A stretch of 64,000 bases of DNA, taken from NCBI RefSeq assembly GCF_013177635.1, contig NZ_CP030944.1:930001-994000 (forward strand). The letters run 5' to 3'. Under the pieces are notes generated by a model that saw only the letters and a program-made list of their open reading frames with translations, had not been told where the DNA came from and ran no database searches. Source of the stretch: Arcobacter aquimarinus (GTDB lineage Bacteria; Campylobacterota; Campylobacteria; Campylobacterales; Arcobacteraceae). Shown one piece after another: positions 39,101 to 45,998 of this stretch (the stretch's first letter is position 1; each line of letters opens with the position of its first letter). The translations under genes were made by a program, and so were the position numbers.

Positions 39101-39543
39101 CTGTAAATGGTGTATCAGTAACTGCTAAAACAGTTGATACAGATGGAACAAATACAGATGAAAGTAATAGTAGTTTAGTTAAAACATTTGATTTAAAACT
39201 TTCAGATGTTTCGGGTAACTTTAAACTTGATTCAGGAATTAGTTTAGATTTTGATAAAATCGATGCTATAACAACTGCAAAAAATTTAAGTGAAATTGAT
39301 TTAAGTGAAGCAGGTGCAAATGATTTATTAAATCTATCTTTAACTGATATTGTTGCAATGACAGATAGTAGTAATGAACTAAAAATATCAGGAACAAATG
39401 AAGATGAAGTTTCATTCAAAGGAACTGGTTGGTCAAAAACAACTGGCTCAGGGGCTGATGCTGGATTTGATATTTACTCAAATAGTAATGATACTTCAGT
39501 TAAAGTTAAAGTTGAACAAAATATTCAAGACCAAATAATCTAA
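30187..39543 (+). CDS. Giant LapA/BapA-type adhesin with retention module
   Basis: A 3118-residue type I-secreted surface adhesin. Residues 1-90 form the N-terminal retention module (MATIAGTVQSLANGTFHAKD, VIVLSEGQKQ) that keeps such proteins plugged in the TolC channel until a LapG protease cuts them. An acidic linker follows, containing TAEG (141-144), close to the TAAG cleavage site of LapA, and the octamer SDLRxAQF twice (108-115 and 170-177). A Pro/Thr hinge (about 205-240) leads to about seven Calx-beta-like domains (about 240-1250) and then bacterial Ig/cadherin-like modules (VNPIAD, DADGSE-type motifs). The last ~120 residues resemble type I secretion C-terminal signals; no GGxGxD nonapeptide repeats are seen. 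Confidence 0.9.
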   Translation: MATIAGTVQSLANGTFHAKDENGNIRTLKEGDTIYENDTIYGDDKNSSSSKIEVLLSGNDVIVLSEGQKQLIDSSLIETAFGTEELFFTRESLDLKADEYGANANVVSDLRDAQFADEVTQTEEVGAFAEANNTDITEEETAEGQEEAEDETTGNAEFQARDGNATNIESDLRNAQFKARTQVFIDRSAFENESEDRLTTINNIDRPSYTNPPVTSIVTPTNPTPPPTITPPVTETPVVIIGNLSVNDVSTYESDGFLIFTVTLDRPVSTPITFDYVTSPLTATNNGIDYTDVKGTITIPAGSTNITIRVPVTDDYLSDNGETMKITISNVVGNANITKPEGIGTILDNPVNNPSNGTPGIPTEPGGYGQEDTVYAIITGAITVNEGNTTTYTVKLVDKDGNAVVVTNATTVTVKYTNITTQDGDTQFNNNNTINVTIPANDSSNTFTVASIDDYIADNGEKYNVAITKVDTNEFENVVIGDKNGNNKDVTTEILDNSRPNTPNDLTDDNVEPTQDIILIKLFAADENGNVLKDGNGNYLLANEAEEGTNANYIAYAFENGTTIFNDSTKFSIQTGTVNISFQNDTATGASTKTLTDGSQDFNNTPKTSVSIGQSFSTEVFKDLASESTEKYKVVIDSNSYNGNYESVKIDTNPVTTTIHDEKLFVKIEPITDVANEGANLKYKIVIVNKDGEEVKVPTGKSITVDLNYEGNTSKQATENTDYTPVTSVTISAGTSYTEFEIVTKDDYYAEGDEGLKITINNIDNSSNAFENIVPHTTANGAPSNKITTTGTIKDNPAKIEEPTIPLDPNNPDNPDNGDYGQEDTIYAIITGTQTIKEGDTSTNYTVKLVDKDGNTVTPTKDTKITVTYNNITTQNGDTQYDNSDEIEVTILANTSEITFTVETKDDVYKDDGEQFNLTITDIQNTGEFENVKIGDKDGNQKNVISTIKDNTTPGTETNIDDVKIVLVAVPSATTTIANITDGDGKLIITNTNETPEGGNLYYMAVAVDNDGKPVSTQGGTVTINYGTTTDNTDKDATAGTDYDNTTVVSTTLGTVFSVNAKDDYYAEGDENFTVKITDLTNSPYESPSIDTSKDTVTSTIKDNPAKVEQPDTGTGNDNPTDGNYGKDDTVYVKITQAPSTIEGGNLVHTVTLVDKNGDPVTVPAGQTVTVDLTYTVNSGNFTESDLSTIIKSVTITGGNSSVNFTNVTKDDFTSEGDEIYNVTISSVTQSGAFENVAIHTDKTTTGTIKDGITLGTPVNASVDEDNFDVTDDNTTITDTKSLGIQKPNNPDNNYTLSFDETATKIYQGDFTSTTDYGLSSLKAGGQTIHYQTIGNKIIGYIGVDVGNGAVANSNKVFEIVLNKDSGIASGTTTKDSYTYTQYKNIDHPISGDSTIPTNDDDLTFEFGFKITDQGQTSNTVNFKVKVNDSLPINANRDVEVNEDNSLNIVISPESFKDGEIQIRVNGYDSNNGNDGYITLNTTNNQTIRVTDPNDDSIEIGTLTNNGDGTVTFEPDEDYSNYNAKPWFEYAVSDFDGDTAAGRVNIDVKPVADAPTITISTPTMIEDNTNTNEGAHQVALGLTKPSLSKDQTDENTTNTGDKPEKNGEITLTFTNGDKVTGAKIFKADGTTQVGADITTANQTFKIVIVTVSGDSSTIDYTYHHKDITASNPSGAIYLTQAEYESLKIQHAEDNDTDIKIGISVTSYELDDNDKPLNATDSTYADKTNANLSETTEETMTVKINPATDDISLVWNNATGGTISQTTNANDTFTFTAVDEGDLFTTPIDLKSLLTKTSGTETFDGSKADLDGSEKRTYTIEGIPEGTIVTLGGQVAVANASGVATIVFNNTNNQAADPEFSLKLPEHYSGTISNAKITLSVQDKGVDSGDTPSIIKTAEVYFNVVVNPIADIATIQVSQSVGFEDAGRDGGNTIAKSDTINANGAGGIPLNIKVSSDDKDGSESFNVKIEDIPSNAVIYYDGMVVNQSPAGTVTINNFDNAKSLIFIPPHNDDTDYTLKVSAQTVDNNGTTTNTSAWSSPKDIEVIVKNVADAPIGTDLNANISVNEDNKLNLQDIYTTPANLASYDGSEELTVKIDLPAGFTVDSGSPYYIENGMYVVKASDIKAGHILINVPENFSGSASFDLTYVTTEKAGENDSKTWDKQTVNIFVNPIADDVSVATSSTIYEDADGNANKINITPSLTDTDGSESITSVKILASDVPAGYELYLDSAMTQSISSTLNGLYYELTPEQADSIYAKNTTLNDADSSDNFDLTVVYTVKDTATGTSDVTADFTHTHTVNVQAVTDAPSLNIGTITQESGDVTINDTTVTVNQEDSQFKVPVTTTSSDTDGSETVQKIVISGVPMGVEVVGATYYGYSGSEHNGIWVITIPADSALDVNGALEDITFKVNQGANFDNRDITITTYTKDIDAEVKSASQTIRIEKTYTAGTEPGNPAELELAVKEADITEDTEFTLADVLVVNEITAGDANGKTIITFTNIAEGTTVSGHDYEYIENGKTVYVVIGNGNAADMNTELSNVKITTPKDVNSQQNGALKGDFTLTADIVTYHNGGFNNGNTVTLTPAETISPLTDEMIISVTADNINEDGTSNISITLSNPSDGTKTELIGNSITIKVTENWLDSNANGEGTKGTLIQTGTDYIINDNNDGTYTITKTNGTPFTVDTPITGLQYTPATNRDGNVTFEVSVQNKETGSNLILDSKGSTNISVTPVIDVELNASVVTAVGTEDAAVTVGSTTLANPVKLEITAGTFTDGSEKIGNIILDEVPNGFTVWYKVGSDLVMATNIGKSGTGTFDLTPNISGDADVHRNKWLVPASADGSMPEVYINAPTNWSGEFDFKAKFSISEQNLSTVTPIEVDVEGKIEAVADGVTIDPTLTFGDAFSWVSLNLNANMKDVDGSETMSLELTGLNESAQFRLKDGTALNATLDGTTWKLDGIAFDQINNIELLHDKSVNGVSVTAKTVDTDGTNTDESNSSLVKTFDLKLSDVSGNFKLDSGISLDFDKIDAITTAKNLSEIDLSEAGANDLLNLSLTDIVAMTDSSNELKISGTNEDEVSFKGTGWSKTTGSGADAGFDIYSNSNDTSVKVKVEQNIQDQII
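30900..33940 (+). repeat. Tandem Calx-beta-like domain repeats in the adhesin gene
   Basis: About seven diverged units of ~130 codons. The clearest pair begins at about 31288 and 32641 and shares DTxYAIITG, YTVKLVDKDGN, NITTQxGDTQ, ENVxIGDK and a closing IxDN. Units near 32176, 33075 and 33556 share KDDYYAEGDE or similar acidic loops, which bind calcium in this domain family. Such repeats can recombine and vary in number between strains. Confidence 0.7.
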
Positions 39544-39549
39544 AAAATA

Positions 39550-39583
39550 TTAAAGAGATAAATTTATTTATCTCTTTAATTAT
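39550..39583 (+). terminator. Hairpin terminator after the adhesin gene
   Basis: A 13-bp perfect stem: TTAAAGAGATAAA (39550-39562), loop TTTA, TTTATCTCTTTAA (39567-39579), then TTATTT. It begins 7 bp after the adhesin stop and separates it from the lapG-lapD pair. Confidence 0.6.
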
Positions 39584-39600
39584 TTAGATAAAATGAATTT

Positions 39601-40203
39601 ATGAAAATCTTTATAATTATTTTACTTTTAATTTTTACTAGTTATTCAGCAGATTTTGCAGATGATTCACTTCTTCAAAAAGTGGAAAGAAAATACAATA
39701 AGTTTGCAAAAAATAGATTTATAGCATTAAATAAATTATTAAAAAAATTAGAAACAGCAGACACGAAAACAAAACTTGAAAAAGTTAATGATTTTTTTAA
39801 TGGTGTAAAGTATGGAGATGATATAAAAATTTATGGTAAAAGTGATTATTGGGCATCACCTTATGAGTTTTTAGCTAAAGATAAAGGTGATTGTGAAGAC
39901 TATGTTATTGCAAAATATTTTGCATTAAAACATTTAGGAATCCCCACTTCTAAAATGTTTTTAAGTTATGTAAAACTAAAAGGTGCAACAGATACACATA
40001 TGGTTTTATCTTACTTTGAAACGCCAAATTCAGAACCATTAATTTTAGACAGTATAAGAAAAATAATATTTCCTGCTTCAAAAAGAGATGATTTAACCCC
40101 AATTTATAATTTTAATCCAAATATTTTAGATAAAGGTAGTAAAACAGCTGCTCATAGAAAATGGGATGTTGTTTTACAAAATTTTAAGGAGAAAAAGATA
40201 TGA
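39601..40203 (+). CDS. lapG: LapG-like periplasmic cysteine protease
   Basis: Transglutaminase-like cysteine protease of the BTLCP family (200 residues), which in the Lap system removes the retention module of the adhesin and so releases the cell from the surface. A signal peptide (to about residue 16) is followed by the catalytic triad: Cys98 in GDCEDY, His133 in THMVLSY and Asp150 in LILDS; the His-Asp spacing of 17 equals that of characterised LapG. The YWASPYEFL motif precedes the Cys. It lies between the adhesin and a LapD-like gene and overlaps the latter by four bases (ATGA). Confidence 0.9.
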   Translation: MKIFIIILLLIFTSYSADFADDSLLQKVERKYNKFAKNRFIALNKLLKKLETADTKTKLEKVNDFFNGVKYGDDIKIYGKSDYWASPYEFLAKDKGDCEDYVIAKYFALKHLGIPTSKMFLSYVKLKGATDTHMVLSYFETPNSEPLILDSIRKIIFPASKRDDLTPIYNFNPNILDKGSKTAAHRKWDVVLQNFKEKKI

Positions 40204-42059
40204 GTTTATATAGACAAGTTTTTATAGTTTTATTATTTGTTTTTACAATATTGTTTATTTTAATTACAGCAGTTAGTTTTAATATTATAAAAAATTCTGC
40301 AGAAAAATCTCTATATGAAAATGTTCAAAATAGTGTAACAAATCTTAGTTTATCTATTACAAATTCAGGAACTGAAATAAGCTCTATAAAAACTGTTATA
40401 AATGCAAGTTTTGATAACGGAAATTATGAAAAAATCATTTTTAAGGATGTTGAAGAAAATATTATTTATGAATTAAAAAAAGAGACTTATTCAGGACAAA
40501 CCAATATACCACAATGGTTTTTAAAATTAGTAAATATAGATGAAATAAGTGCTAAATCTGTTATTTCAAGTGGCTGGAATGTTATGGGGATTATTGAAAT
40601 TTATAATGATAGAACACTATTTTTTGAGCAAACTTATAAAATATTTAAAAATCTTATTTTTACATTGCTTATTAGTTTTATTTTTTTATTAGTAATTTTA
40701 TTTTATCTATTTAATTTTATTTTAAAACCTTTAAAAACTATAGAAAAACAAGCTCAATTAGTAATGAAAAATGAATTTATTTTAGAAAAAAAACTTCCTT
40801 TTACTTCTGAGTTTAAAGCATTGACTTTAAGCATAAATAGTATGGTAAATAAGTTTGAAAAAATGTTTGAAAATACAAATAATGTTTTGAAACTGAATAA
40901 AGAATTATTATATTTTGATGAAATAACAAAACTAAACAATAGAAAGTATTTTTTATTAAAAGTAAATGATTATTTAGATAGAAATAATCCTAATAATAAG
41001 GGATATATTATAGTTTTTTCTTTAAAAATGGAGATTATTAACAAAACTTTTGGATATATAAAAACAAATGAAATTCTATATAACTTAGCAACATTATTTA
41101 AAAATGATTTTGAAAATAATTCAAACCTAATAGCAAGAATGAATGGTTCTGAATTTGTAATTTTAATTCCAAATATAGATGAAAATAATATTAAAAGTTT
41201 GATAGAGAATTTTTTATCTAAAGTTTATGAACTTGAAGATTTAAAAGAAAAAATAAATTTAGGAGTATGTAAATATGATAATGAAGAAAGCCTAAAAAAT
41301 TTACTTATCAAAATTGATTATGTAATTTCCCAAGCAAAACTTCATACAGAAAAGAAGTTTTATTTTTTAGAAGATATAGAAAAATACAAATCAAAAGAAG
41401 AGTGGATAACTATTATAAATGATTCTTTAAAAAATGATTCATTTATTTTATTATATAAAGAGATAATTGACATAAATTCAAATGAAATTTTATTAAAAAC
41501 TGTAGATTTTGAATTAAGTTATAAAGAAGATAATTTTTCTAATAAAGGCTTTATAGCATCTTTAGTTGAACTTAATAAATTAAATGAAGTTTATTTTCAT
41601 ATAATAAATAAAATTCTAAAGAATAAAGAATCACAAGAAAAATTATCTATTCAATTACCACATTTTTTAGTTGAAGATTTAAATAACTATTCAGATTTTA
41701 AGACTATTTTAGAAAACAACAAAAATAAAAATAATTTTATATTTGAAATAGAAGAAGAAGCATTTAATCAAAATTTTTCAAATTCTTTGATGTATATAAA
41801 GTTGTTTAAAGAATATAATTTTCAATTTGCTATTTATAATTTTATTGCAAATAGTGATGATTATTCATATCTAAAAGAATTGAAACCATCTTATATAAAA
41901 GTTTCAGATTACTTTTTATTAGAATCAAAACAGAGTTTAAATATGTTAAAAATATTAACTCAATCATTGGATATAAAACTTATTGCAGTAACTACTGAAA
42001 AAGATTTTGATAAAAAACTATTAAAAGAACAAGGAATAAATGCTATTAGTAATAAATAA
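40200..42059 (+). CDS. lapD: LapD-like c-di-GMP receptor (degenerate GGDEF/EAL)
   Basis: Inner-membrane receptor of 619 residues that, when c-di-GMP is bound, holds LapG inactive in the periplasm. Membrane segments (about 5-28 and 150-172) enclose a periplasmic LapD/MoxY-type domain of about 120 residues; a HAMP linker, GGDEF-like and EAL-like domains follow. Both catalytic centres are lost: the GGDEF motif is NGSEF, and the EAL position reads like VDFEL with other metal ligands absent. This fits a receptor rather than an enzyme. Coupled to the lapG gene by a four-base overlap. Confidence 0.88.
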   Translation: MSLYRQVFIVLLFVFTILFILITAVSFNIIKNSAEKSLYENVQNSVTNLSLSITNSGTEISSIKTVINASFDNGNYEKIIFKDVEENIIYELKKETYSGQTNIPQWFLKLVNIDEISAKSVISSGWNVMGIIEIYNDRTLFFEQTYKIFKNLIFTLLISFIFLLVILFYLFNFILKPLKTIEKQAQLVMKNEFILEKKLPFTSEFKALTLSINSMVNKFEKMFENTNNVLKLNKELLYFDEITKLNNRKYFLLKVNDYLDRNNPNNKGYIIVFSLKMEIINKTFGYIKTNEILYNLATLFKNDFENNSNLIARMNGSEFVILIPNIDENNIKSLIENFLSKVYELEDLKEKINLGVCKYDNEESLKNLLIKIDYVISQAKLHTEKKFYFLEDIEKYKSKEEWITIINDSLKNDSFILLYKEIIDINSNEILLKTVDFELSYKEDNFSNKGFIASLVELNKLNEVYFHIINKILKNKESQEKLSIQLPHFLVEDLNNYSDFKTILENNKNKNNFIFEIEEEAFNQNFSNSLMYIKLFKEYNFQFAIYNFIANSDDYSYLKELKPSYIKVSDYFLLESKQSLNMLKILTQSLDIKLIAVTTEKDFDKKLLKEQGINAISNK

Positions 42060-42108
42060 TATTTATTTAATTTTAAGAAATGTATAATTTAAAAACAAGG
42101 AGTTTTTC

Positions 42109-42717
42109 ATGGAAGTCCAAAGTAGCACAAATTTAGCGTTAAATGCTTTTAAACAAAATCAAAATGTTGGTGTAAATAATAAAACCGAGGATACTACTCA
42201 AGGAAAAAAAACTCTTGAGGAAACTATAAAAGAATCAGCTGTAAAAGTTAGTATTTCTATGAATGCTCAATATATTTTATTTGCAATGAATGCTTCAAAT
42301 ATCACTCAAGGAAACACTCTATCTCAAGCTAGTTTAAACTCTAATCAAAGAGAAGTATTAGATTTTTTAAGTGGAAAAGAGAGTTCAAATGGTATGAGTT
42401 TAAAAAATATTGGTTATGAAGGTAAACCAATTACTGAATTAACTCAAGATGAAGCAAAAGAACTTGTAAGTGATAATGGCTTTTTTGGAATAACTCAAAC
42501 TTCAGATAGGGTTGCGAATTTTGTTTTTAATTTTGCAGGTGATGATTTGGAACTTTTACAAAAAGGAAGAGAAGGAATTATTCAAGGATTTGAAGAAGCT
42601 AAAAAGATGTTTGGAGGAGAACTTCCTGAGATTTCTTATAAAACACAAGAAAGAACCTTAGCTTTAATAGATGAAAAAATAAACTCTTTAAAATCAGGAA
42701 ATAAAGAAGAGATTTAA
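42109..42717 (+). CDS. Conserved hypothetical protein (sometimes named 'hydrogenase-4 component G')
   Basis: A 202-residue soluble protein without signal peptide. The C-terminal half has a conserved block, DNGFFGITQTSDRVANFVF, followed by LLQKGREGIIQGFEEAKKMFGGELPEISY, which recurs in Campylobacterota proteins annotated as 'hydrogenase-4 component G'. That name is not supported: no hydrogenase gene is nearby and the sequence has no metal-binding motif. The N-terminal Asn/Gln-rich part recalls flagellar or secreted-type proteins. A terminator overlaps its stop codon. Confidence 0.7.
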   Translation: MEVQSSTNLALNAFKQNQNVGVNNKTEDTTQGKKTLEETIKESAVKVSISMNAQYILFAMNASNITQGNTLSQASLNSNQREVLDFLSGKESSNGMSLKNIGYEGKPITELTQDEAKELVSDNGFFGITQTSDRVANFVFNFAGDDLELLQKGREGIIQGFEEAKKMFGGELPEISYKTQERTLALIDEKINSLKSGNKEEI

Positions 42718-42728
42718 TTCTCTTTTTT
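42707..42728. terminator. Terminator between convergent genes
   Basis: Stem AAGAGA/TCTCTT with loop TTTAAT followed by TTTT on the plus strand. The TAA stop of the plus-strand gene is in the loop, and the convergent HD-GYP gene ends at 42727. Confidence 0.5.
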
Positions 42729-45054
42729 ATAAATCTAATTGATAATCTTTTAATTCTTCTTTTGAGTACTTTTTGAAAATGTCATGGTTAAAGAAAAAAT
42801 CAACTAAATTCTTATCTAATTCTCCTCTTTTTGTCATTGTTGTTAAAATATTTTCAACAGTTGATAATTTCATAGCTTCTTTATATGGTCTTGTTGAAGC
42901 TGTTAAAGCTTCAAAAATATCAGCTAAAATCATAATTCTATCTTCTAAACTGATTTGTGAATCACTTAAACCTCTTGGATAACCTAAACCATTTAGTTTT
43001 TCATGGTGATTACAAGCAATATTTAATACATCTTTATATTTTTTTGGAAAAGGTAATTCTGAAATCATATCAAGAGATAATTGGGCATGATTTTTTATGA
43101 TATCAATTTCTTCTTTTGTAAGAGTTCCTTTTTTAATCGATAAATTATATAGTTCATCTTGAGTTAATAAAGGAAGTGATTCACCATTTTTAACATAAGT
43201 TTGTTTAGAAATATTTTCAAGTTTTTCTATATCTTCATCAAGCATAAACTCTCCTCCAAGATTTGTTTTTTTGATAAAATCTATATTTTCATTCAGCTGT
43301 TTTATACTATTTTCAAACTCATCTTTACTAATAAGTTGTTTTAAATACTCTATCTCTTTATCTTTTTTTATTAATTCAAATCTTTGTTCTACTAGATGAA
43401 TTCTGTCAAATATTTTTTCTAATTTAGTTGCTTTATCTATTACATGTTCTGGCATTGAAATTTTCCCAATATCATGCATCCATGCAGCAAGAGCTATTTG
43501 TTTATAATCATTTTGAGTATATTTTACATCTTTATAAATTGTTTCATCATCATTTATCGCTTTTGCTAAAAGCAAAGCTATTTTTTCAACTTTTGCTATA
43601 TGGTCTTTTGTGTAAGGAGATTTTGCATCAATAGCTTTTGCAATAGTTGCTACAAACGCATTTATAAAGTCTTCTAAACTATTTATTAAATACATATTTG
43701 TAAGAGCCATTGCAGCTTGTGAAGCTAAAGAGATTATTATCTTTTCATCAAATTTATCAAAACTTACAATCTCTTGATTTTTTATTTTGTTTATTAGTTG
43801 TAAAACTCCTATAACTTCGTTTTCATGATTTATAAGTGGTATTACAAGCATTGATTTTGAACGATAAGAGGTTTTTTTATCGAACTGTTTTGTTCCTTCA
43901 AATTTATATTTTGTTGTTTTATAAACATCTGAAATATTTATTATTCTTTTTTCATTAGCACAAACTACTGCAACCATTTTATTGTTTAGTGAACCATCTT
44001 CCAAAAAAATTGGTAAGTCATTCCAATTGAGTTTTTCTTTAGTTCCACCCATAAAAATATTTAAACTATCATTTTGAACAACTTTGAATTGTAAAGTTTT
44101 TTCATCTTTTGATTTTATATATAAAGTTCCAGCATCAGCATTTGTTAATTTTCTTGTTAGATTTAAAATATTTTCAAGTAGTTTTTCTTTATTGTGTTCT
44201 GAAGAAAATGCTAGATTTATTTTCATAATCTCTTCAAATTTACTTTCACTTAAAAGAGTATTTTCAATATTTCCTGTATCAATATGAATAACATCTCCTT
44301 CTTTTAAAATCTTTCCTTTATAGTTTAGAAGTTTATGTTTTTTTATATCTTTTAGCAATTCTTTTTCATAATTTGGCTTTAAATGATAGAAAAATATAGA
44401 GATATCTTTTCTTTTTAGATTTTTTAACTCTTTTGCTATCAAATTTGGAGTTAAATGTTTTGAAACTTTAGCTAACTCATCAAATTTATCAGGAAATGAA
44501 CACTCAATAATTAGACACTTTATAGTTTTGTTATTGTTTATCTCTTCCCAAATAATTGGATTTAGATAGGTATCTCCACTTATTATAAAACTTTGATGAT
44601 TTTTTGTAATTACAAAACCACATGAACCAGCTATATGATTTGCTTCTATTGGTTTTATCTGATATTCTCCAATACTTATAATCTCATTTAATTTTATTTT
44701 TTTCAAAATTAATGAGTTTTCATTGCTATTTAAAAGTTTTATTTTTGTAAAGTCAGGCCAAATTACGTTATTAAAAGAGTAGGTTTTTAATACTTCAATA
44801 GTCTCTTCAAGTGCATATATCGTAAGTGGAGTTTTTCTTTCTTCAAAAAAAGTTTCAATTATAAAAGGTAAATCAGTTATATGGTCAGCATGGGAATGGG
44901 TTAAAAAAATATGATTGATATCTTTTGCTTCATTTCCTAAAGAGTTTAAAACATTTCCCGCATCAATTATAATATCTTTGAATATTTGAAAAGAAGTTGT
45001 ATTTTGATTTTTTGCTTTACTTCCACTAGCACCTAAAATCTTTATAAAATTCAT
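42727..45054 (-). CDS. Metallo-beta-lactamase / GAF / HD-GYP fusion protein
   Basis: A 775-residue cytosolic protein with three domains. Residues 1-255 form an MBL-fold hydrolase (HSHADH at 53-58, SGDTY near 160) of the RNase Z/phosphodiesterase type. Residues about 280-450 form a GAF domain (LYIKSKDEKTLQFKVVQ, SMLVIPLIN). The rest is an HD-GYP domain with HDIGK (His527-Asp528), HHEKLNGLGYP near 685 and DRIMILADIFEALT. HD-GYP proteins degrade c-di-GMP. It may oppose the diguanylate cyclases of this region and affect the LapD receptor; the MBL substrate is unknown. Confidence 0.85.
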   Translation of the reverse strand: MNFIKILGASGSKAKNQNTTSFQIFKDIIIDAGNVLNSLGNEAKDINHIFLTHSHADHITDLPFIIETFFEERKTPLTIYALEETIEVLKTYSFNNVIWPDFTKIKLLNSNENSLILKKIKLNEIISIGEYQIKPIEANHIAGSCGFVITKNHQSFIISGDTYLNPIIWEEINNNKTIKCLIIECSFPDKFDELAKVSKHLTPNLIAKELKNLKRKDISIFFYHLKPNYEKELLKDIKKHKLLNYKGKILKEGDVIHIDTGNIENTLLSESKFEEIMKINLAFSSEHNKEKLLENILNLTRKLTNADAGTLYIKSKDEKTLQFKVVQNDSLNIFMGGTKEKLNWNDLPIFLEDGSLNNKMVAVVCANEKRIINISDVYKTTKYKFEGTKQFDKKTSYRSKSMLVIPLINHENEVIGVLQLINKIKNQEIVSFDKFDEKIIISLASQAAMALTNMYLINSLEDFINAFVATIAKAIDAKSPYTKDHIAKVEKIALLLAKAINDDETIYKDVKYTQNDYKQIALAAWMHDIGKISMPEHVIDKATKLEKIFDRIHLVEQRFELIKKDKEIEYLKQLISKDEFENSIKQLNENIDFIKKTNLGGEFMLDEDIEKLENISKQTYVKNGESLPLLTQDELYNLSIKKGTLTKEEIDIIKNHAQLSLDMISELPFPKKYKDVLNIACNHHEKLNGLGYPRGLSDSQISLEDRIMILADIFEALTASTRPYKEAMKLSTVENILTTMTKRGELDKNLVDFFFNHDIFKKYSKEELKDYQLDL

Positions 45055-45110
45055 AAAAAAGCCTTTTGTTATATAATTTGATTATTATAACAAGAATAGC
45101 TTATTTATGA

Positions 45111-45998
45111 TTAATGATTTAAATCATTAATTTTAAAATCATCGTATGGATCCATATGAATATTTATAATCCAATCTCTTTTATTGTCCAGTTTTTTTAT
45201 CTTATTTTCTATTGAATCACTTGCTTTATGTGCTTCCATAAGTGTAATAATACAATCAAATACTAAGTGTACTTCTACAAATGTTTGATGACCTGCTTCT
45301 CTTGTTTTTAATAAATGGTAAGTATTTACTCTTTTATTATCTTTTATTATTTCTTTTATTTTTGAAACAATCTCTTCATCCACAGCTCTATCAAGTAAAA
45401 CTAATACTCCATCACGAATAAGTTCATAAGCTGAATATATGATATATAAAGCAATTCCCCCACCAACGAAAACATCAATTATTTCATAACCTGTAAAACT
45501 TACAAGTAATAATGAACTTAATACTGCTAAATTACTAAAAACATCTGTTTTATAGTGAAGTGCATCAGCTTTTATAACCATAGAGTTTGTTTTCTTAGCA
45601 ATATTGTTTAAATAAGCAACTAAAGAAATAGTTATAACTAAAGAGATAATCATTACATAAATAGAGATATCAAGATATTTTGAAACTTCACCATTTATCG
45701 CTTTATTTACTGCTTCATAAAGTAAATAAAGCCCTGAAATAGTAATAATAGTTCCTTCAATAACTGAAGCTAAAGCTTCAATCTTTCCTCTTCCGTAATT
45801 AAAGGTTTTATCAGCTGGTTTTTCAGAATTTGAAATAGCAAAGTAGTTAAAAATAGACACAAACATATCTAAAATAGAGTCAATAGCTGATGCTAAAACA
45901 GCTACTGAACCACTTGCTATTCCAATTACAAGTTTAATGAGTGTAAGTACCGCTGCAACACTAGAAGAAACAACGGTAGCTTTTTTTTGAAGAGTCAT
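45111..45998 (-). CDS. Cation diffusion facilitator (FieF-like metal exporter)
   Basis: Inner-membrane metal/proton antiporter exporting divalent cations such as Zn or Fe. The 295 residues contain six membrane segments. Transport-site ligands are Asp40 and Asp44 in SAIDSILD and His148 and Asp152 in HYKTD, with the same spacing as in FieF (YiiP). The cytoplasmic C-terminal domain has the usual metal-binding histidines (HLLKTREAGHQTFVEVHLVFD, INIHMDP). Its start abuts the stop of the aminotransferase gene, so they form a transcription unit. Confidence 0.9.
   Translation of the reverse strand: MTLQKKATVVSSSVAAVLTLIKLVIGIASGSVAVLASAIDSILDMFVSIFNYFAISNSEKPADKTFNYGRGKIEALASVIEGTIITISGLYLLYEAVNKAINGEVSKYLDISIYVMIISLVITISLVAYLNNIAKKTNSMVIKADALHYKTDVFSNLAVLSSLLLVSFTGYEIIDVFVGGGIALYIIYSAYELIRDGVLVLLDRAVDEEIVSKIKEIIKDNKRVNTYHLLKTREAGHQTFVEVHLVFDCIITLMEAHKASDSIENKIKKLDNKRDWIINIHMDPYDDFKINDLNH

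Noticed and set aside
39066-39419. Minus-strand open frame of 117 codons at the 3' end of the adhesin gene
   Set aside because: Ser/Leu-rich shadow of the adhesin coding strand with no independent signal for expression.
30187-39543. Repeats of the adhesin gene considered as a CRISPR or satellite array
   Set aside because: The repeats are diverged, about 390 bp long and in frame, which fits protein domain repeats and not a CRISPR.
40200-42059. Active diguanylate cyclase/phosphodiesterase
   Set aside because: GGDEF is replaced by NGSEF and the EAL metal ligands are missing; the LapD receptor role fits the gene context.
42109-42717. Annotation as 'hydrogenase-4 component G'
   Set aside because: No hydrogenase genes nearby and no metal-binding or membrane features; the name is inherited in databases and not supported by the sequence.
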